Below are positions 62,189-64,000 of a DNA stretch of 64,000 bases, piece after piece. Position 1 is the stretch's first letter; every line of letters starts with the position of its first letter. Source of the DNA: Anaerosporobacter faecicola (GTDB taxonomy: Bacteria > Bacillota > Clostridia > Lachnospirales > Lachnospiraceae); contig NZ_JAAQRO010000008.1 of assembly GCF_012070565.1 (NCBI RefSeq), forward strand, positions 292,946-356,945, written 5' to 3'. The position numbers and the translations under genes are program-made. A model generated the notes under the pieces. The model was not told the origin of the DNA. It worked only from the letters and a program-made list of their open reading frames with translations, and searched no databases.

Positions 62189-62226
62189 ATTACATTGTTC
62201 TTAATAGATTTAAACCATAATAAATA

Positions 62227-62574
62227 TTATAGCCAACCACATGCTGCTAAATACTTATCGGGAATACGTAATTCCAAATTATCTTTCACTTTTTCTATAT
62301 ATTCGTCAAAATTAACATCTGTATAACAATTATGACTATTCAGTATACTTACATATCTTCCTTCATTCAGTTCCAATGAAAAGCCGATAATATCTAATTC
62401 ATAATTAAAAACTACAACGAAATACTCATATGCCACAAACCTTATCTTAAATGACCAATGCGATGGTTCATCCACCACGTCAAAAATTTCTATTCCTTTT
62501 ATCTTAGTTCCAAACTTATCCTTTATTGCTCTACCTATACTTTTCTTCATGTTATTAAATTCATCGTGTTGCAT
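62227..62574 (-). CDS. Putative immunity protein
   Basis: 116 aa from the ATG at 62574 (AAGGAG nine bases ahead). Soluble beta-rich protein: KGIEIFDVVDEPSHWSFKIRFVAYEYFVVVF and a C-terminal FDEYIEKVKDNLELRIPDKYLAACGWL. Start overlaps the end of a toxin-tip fragment, the normal toxin/immunity junction. No named family recognised. Confidence 0.65.
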   Translation of the reverse strand: MQHDEFNNMKKSIGRAIKDKFGTKIKGIEIFDVVDEPSHWSFKIRFVAYEYFVVVFNYELDIIGFSLELNEGRYVSILNSHNCYTDVNFDEYIEKVKDNLELRIPDKYLAACGWL

Positions 62575-62737
62575 ACCAAAAATCTCCTTCCCTTTCCAAT
62601 GCAAAATATCCATGTTGCTCCTGTAAATAGTCCCATTCCCATTTTAATGCACAATCTCCATATGACTCTGGATTATGTGAAAATCTAATTATCTTATTAT
62701 TCTTTACCGCATCATCAAGTCTTTTTGAATTAGGGGT
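62561..62737 (-). pseudogene. Toxin-tip fragment without Rhs carrier
   Basis: Open frame of about 58 residues with no start codon region: NSKRLDDAVKNNKIIRFSHN followed by PESYGDCALKWEWDYLQEQH and ending GDFWYATR. The ending (FSHNP...ALKWEWDYL...GDFWYA) resembles C-termini of Rhs/CDI-type toxins, from memory. It begins directly at the recurring module, so everything upstream of the tip has been exchanged or lost. Immunity-like gene follows with overlap. Confidence 0.65.
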
Positions 62738-62764
62738 TTAGTCCTAAAGTATAACCATAATAAA
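62730..62764. repeat. Short module, copy d
   Basis: TTAGGGGTTTAGTCCT followed by AAAGTATAACCATAATAA. It joins the stop codon of the immunity-like gene at 62765 to the toxin-tip fragment at 62737. No hairpin accompanies this copy. Confidence 0.8.
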
Positions 62765-63286
62765 TTATATTTGTTCCTTTTCTTCCTTCACTACTGCTTC
62801 ACGTTCATCTATCCACTTTTGATAAACTCCCTTGTCAATGCAGTTCATATCCAATTGTTCCCATATATGATAATCTCCAACCATGGTAACAATTGACAGC
62901 TTACCATTCTCCTTATCAACAACTTCGAATGAATATCCCTTATATTCTGCAAATATTCTTACACGATACAACGCATCAAACTCACTTTTTTCAACAACCT
63001 TAAAGCAAACTATTGGCTCCTTTTTATTCTTATACACAAAAGGCTCACACTTCTGAAAACCAAGACTAATATCTTGAATATTGGAAGACCTTAATATGTA
63101 TTTTCCATCTTTATTTTTTCCTGAAGAATATTCTTTTTCTTTATACATCGCAATTATTCCATTATTCACACTTATCACCTCACTTAACTTTAACAATTTT
63201 CCTTGTAATTCACTATATATTCCTTTTAATATTTCAGTTCCATCTTTACTAATTTCAAAAAGTTGCGCTCCATCATTTATTTCCAA
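62765..63286 (-). CDS. Putative immunity protein, start uncertain
   Basis: Up to 173 aa, opening with a TTG at 63286 that overlaps the previous frame and has no good ribosome site; the true start may be internal. Soluble, with alternating strands (LLKLSEVISVNNGIIAMYKEKEY, YRVRIFAEYKGYSFEVVDKENGKLSIVTMVGDYHIWEQL). Called immunity-like from context: between toxin remnants and ending at the recurring module. No family recognised. Confidence 0.55.
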   Translation of the reverse strand: MEINDGAQLFEISKDGTEILKGIYSELQGKLLKLSEVISVNNGIIAMYKEKEYSSGKNKDGKYILRSSNIQDISLGFQKCEPFVYKNKKEPIVCFKVVEKSEFDALYRVRIFAEYKGYSFEVVDKENGKLSIVTMVGDYHIWEQLDMNCIDKGVYQKWIDEREAVVKEEKEQI

Positions 63287-63817
63287 ATAGGTGGTACATT
63301 GAAACTCTGGTATAAGTTGAATTTTGCAAAGTCAATCCCCTTAGTTATAGCTATTACAACCTCATTATCCGTATTGGCACGAATTGTTTTGGTAACAGTA
63401 TCCATATTGCTGTAATACTTTGGTTTTTCTACATTTCCTTTTTGAAATTCAATATATGCTCTCACATTATTGCAGAAGGAGACTGGAGACTGGTAAATCA
63501 GTAACATATAGTATAGCTAGTGGATCTCCTACAAATAGTGTTATGACACATTCTGGGGCAATCGAACAACCTGCTATGCAGCTACTGTAAAAAATAGACT
63601 ATTTACTGCTTTTATTAAGTACTTACCGCCTTGATGCGTATACCAATAGTCAATTGTTTCAGGAAGTTGCATCACCCAGTTTGCAACATCTGATATACCA
63701 TTTAATATAGTATTAGCAAATTCAAACGCTGTCTGTACTTTGGATAAATAGACGAAAATTTCGCTTACAGTCGGTAAATGACGAAAGGCTATTATTAATC
63801 GCTGTGTGTCATTCTGA
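63277..63817 (-). pseudogene. Decayed toxin-tip region interrupted by IS
   Basis: Three overlapping short frames encode plausible pieces of one protein: LPTVSEIFVYLSKVQTAFEF to LIKAVNSLFFTVAA (63574-63817), then AGCSIAPECVITLFVGDPLA in a second frame, then YIEFQKGNVEKPKYYSNMDT to SFNVPPIWK (63277-63507). At least two frameshifts are implied. The 5' end is cut by the IS end at 63818. Looks like a dead Rhs/polymorphic toxin C-terminus; its carrier gene, if any, lies beyond the insertion. Confidence 0.55.
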
Positions 63818-63845
63818 TGTGACCCCAAAAAGTTAGACTTTTATT

Positions 63846-63872
63846 GCGTAACAGATTTAACGTCTGTTACGC
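63846..63872 (-). terminator. Hairpin behind the transposase
   Basis: GCGTAACAGA / TCTGTTACGC around a 7-base loop, between transposase stop and IS end; followed by AATAAAAG on the minus strand. Confidence 0.75.
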
Positions 63873-63876
63873 ATTT

Positions 63877-64000
63877 TTATGCTGCGAGTAGTTTCACTCT
63901 ATATTGAACAGGACTAAGCCATCCTAGTTTTTCTTTGATTCGTTTCTCGTTATAATAAATAATATATTTTTCTATTTCTGATTTCAATTCTTCGTAACTA
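63877..64000 (-). CDS. IS3-family transposase (OrfB), C-terminal end
   Basis: Partial, 40 residues visible, ending IIYYNEKRIKEKLGWLSPVQ then YRVKLLAA and TAA. The YYN-x-R...LG-x-SP-x-x-Y/F pattern is the well-known C-terminus of IS3/IS150 DDE integrases. The catalytic part lies beyond the window. Confidence 0.92.
   Translation of the reverse strand, partial: SYEELKSEIEKYIIYYNEKRIKEKLGWLSPVQYRVKLLAA

Larger units (their letters stand above)
63818..64000 (-). mobile_element. IS3-family insertion sequence, right part cut by window
   Basis: Left boundary TGTGACCCCAAAAAGTTAGAC fits an IS3/IS150-type terminal inverted repeat starting TG. Inside are a hairpin terminator and the end of a transposase. 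Target-site duplication cannot be checked because the other end is outside. Confidence 0.85.

Overview
The window is AT-rich, has strong GGAGG-type ribosome binding sites and is packed with genes mostly on the minus strand. It looks like a chromosomal segment of an anaerobic, Gram-positive Clostridia member, most likely Lachnospiraceae-like. The support is an oxygen-independent ribonucleotide reductase (nrdD/nrdG), BceAB/LanFEG-style two-component and ABC modules, a LytTR regulator, a PdaA-type deacetylase, a bacterial protein O-mannosyltransferase, and Fe-S/flavin oxidoreductase and Hyp genes. Species cannot be named from the sequence alone. No rRNA, tRNA or CRISPR array was seen.

Layout. 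0-7.3 kb: an envelope-stress style operon (ABC ATPase, FtsX permease, serine hydrolase, OmpR regulator, histidine kinase cut by the window edge). 7.7-10.1 kb: a beta-helix lipoprotein convergent with a small exported protein. 10-17 kb: NADH oxidase-like flavoprotein, kinase-like protein, PdaA deacetylase, GyrI-like protein, GNAT and PMT mannosyltransferase. 17-22.2 kb: a heterodimeric ABC exporter, an orphan LytTR regulator and an ABC ATPase that has lost its catalytic glutamate. 22.4-26.5 kb: nrdG, nrdD (with a good promoter and NrdR-like box) and a MraY-like transferase. 26.7-40.1 kb: mostly ordinary accessory genes, including a short UvrA paralogue translationally coupled to a serine hydrolase and a two-lobed aspartic protease-like protein. 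40.3-43.7 kb: an RR/ABC/permease/HK peptide-sensing operon with a four-copy TCTTGAC array in front of the ABC genes. 43.9-45.5 kb: GNAT and WYL regulator.

45.7-49.4 kb and 62-64 kb are two graveyards of Rhs/polymorphic-toxin tips and immunity-like genes. They hold truncated Rhs ends, toxin stubs, single-base homopolymer frameshifts, an IS3-family insertion, and a recurring intergenic module ending in a shared tail (AAAGTATAACCATAATAA or close variant). The module separates cassettes and may promote their shuffling.

49.8-56.3 kb: an MFS transporter, then a four-gene unit hypB / 929-aa Fe-S-FAD oxidoreductase / hypA / Trp-rich membrane protein with no hydrogenase in view. 56.6-62 kb: MarR regulator with a redox-Cys protein, MATE transporter, CPBP protease, alpha/beta hydrolase and DUF2200 protein.

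A ~375-nt, largely palindromic element occurs twice (28844-29218 and 57654-58030), each time abutting the terminator of a minus-strand gene, with a half-copy at 43722-43868. The two copies differ in sequence but keep a small hairpin. This element, the hyp unit and the toxin-cassette module are the most promising unexplained items.
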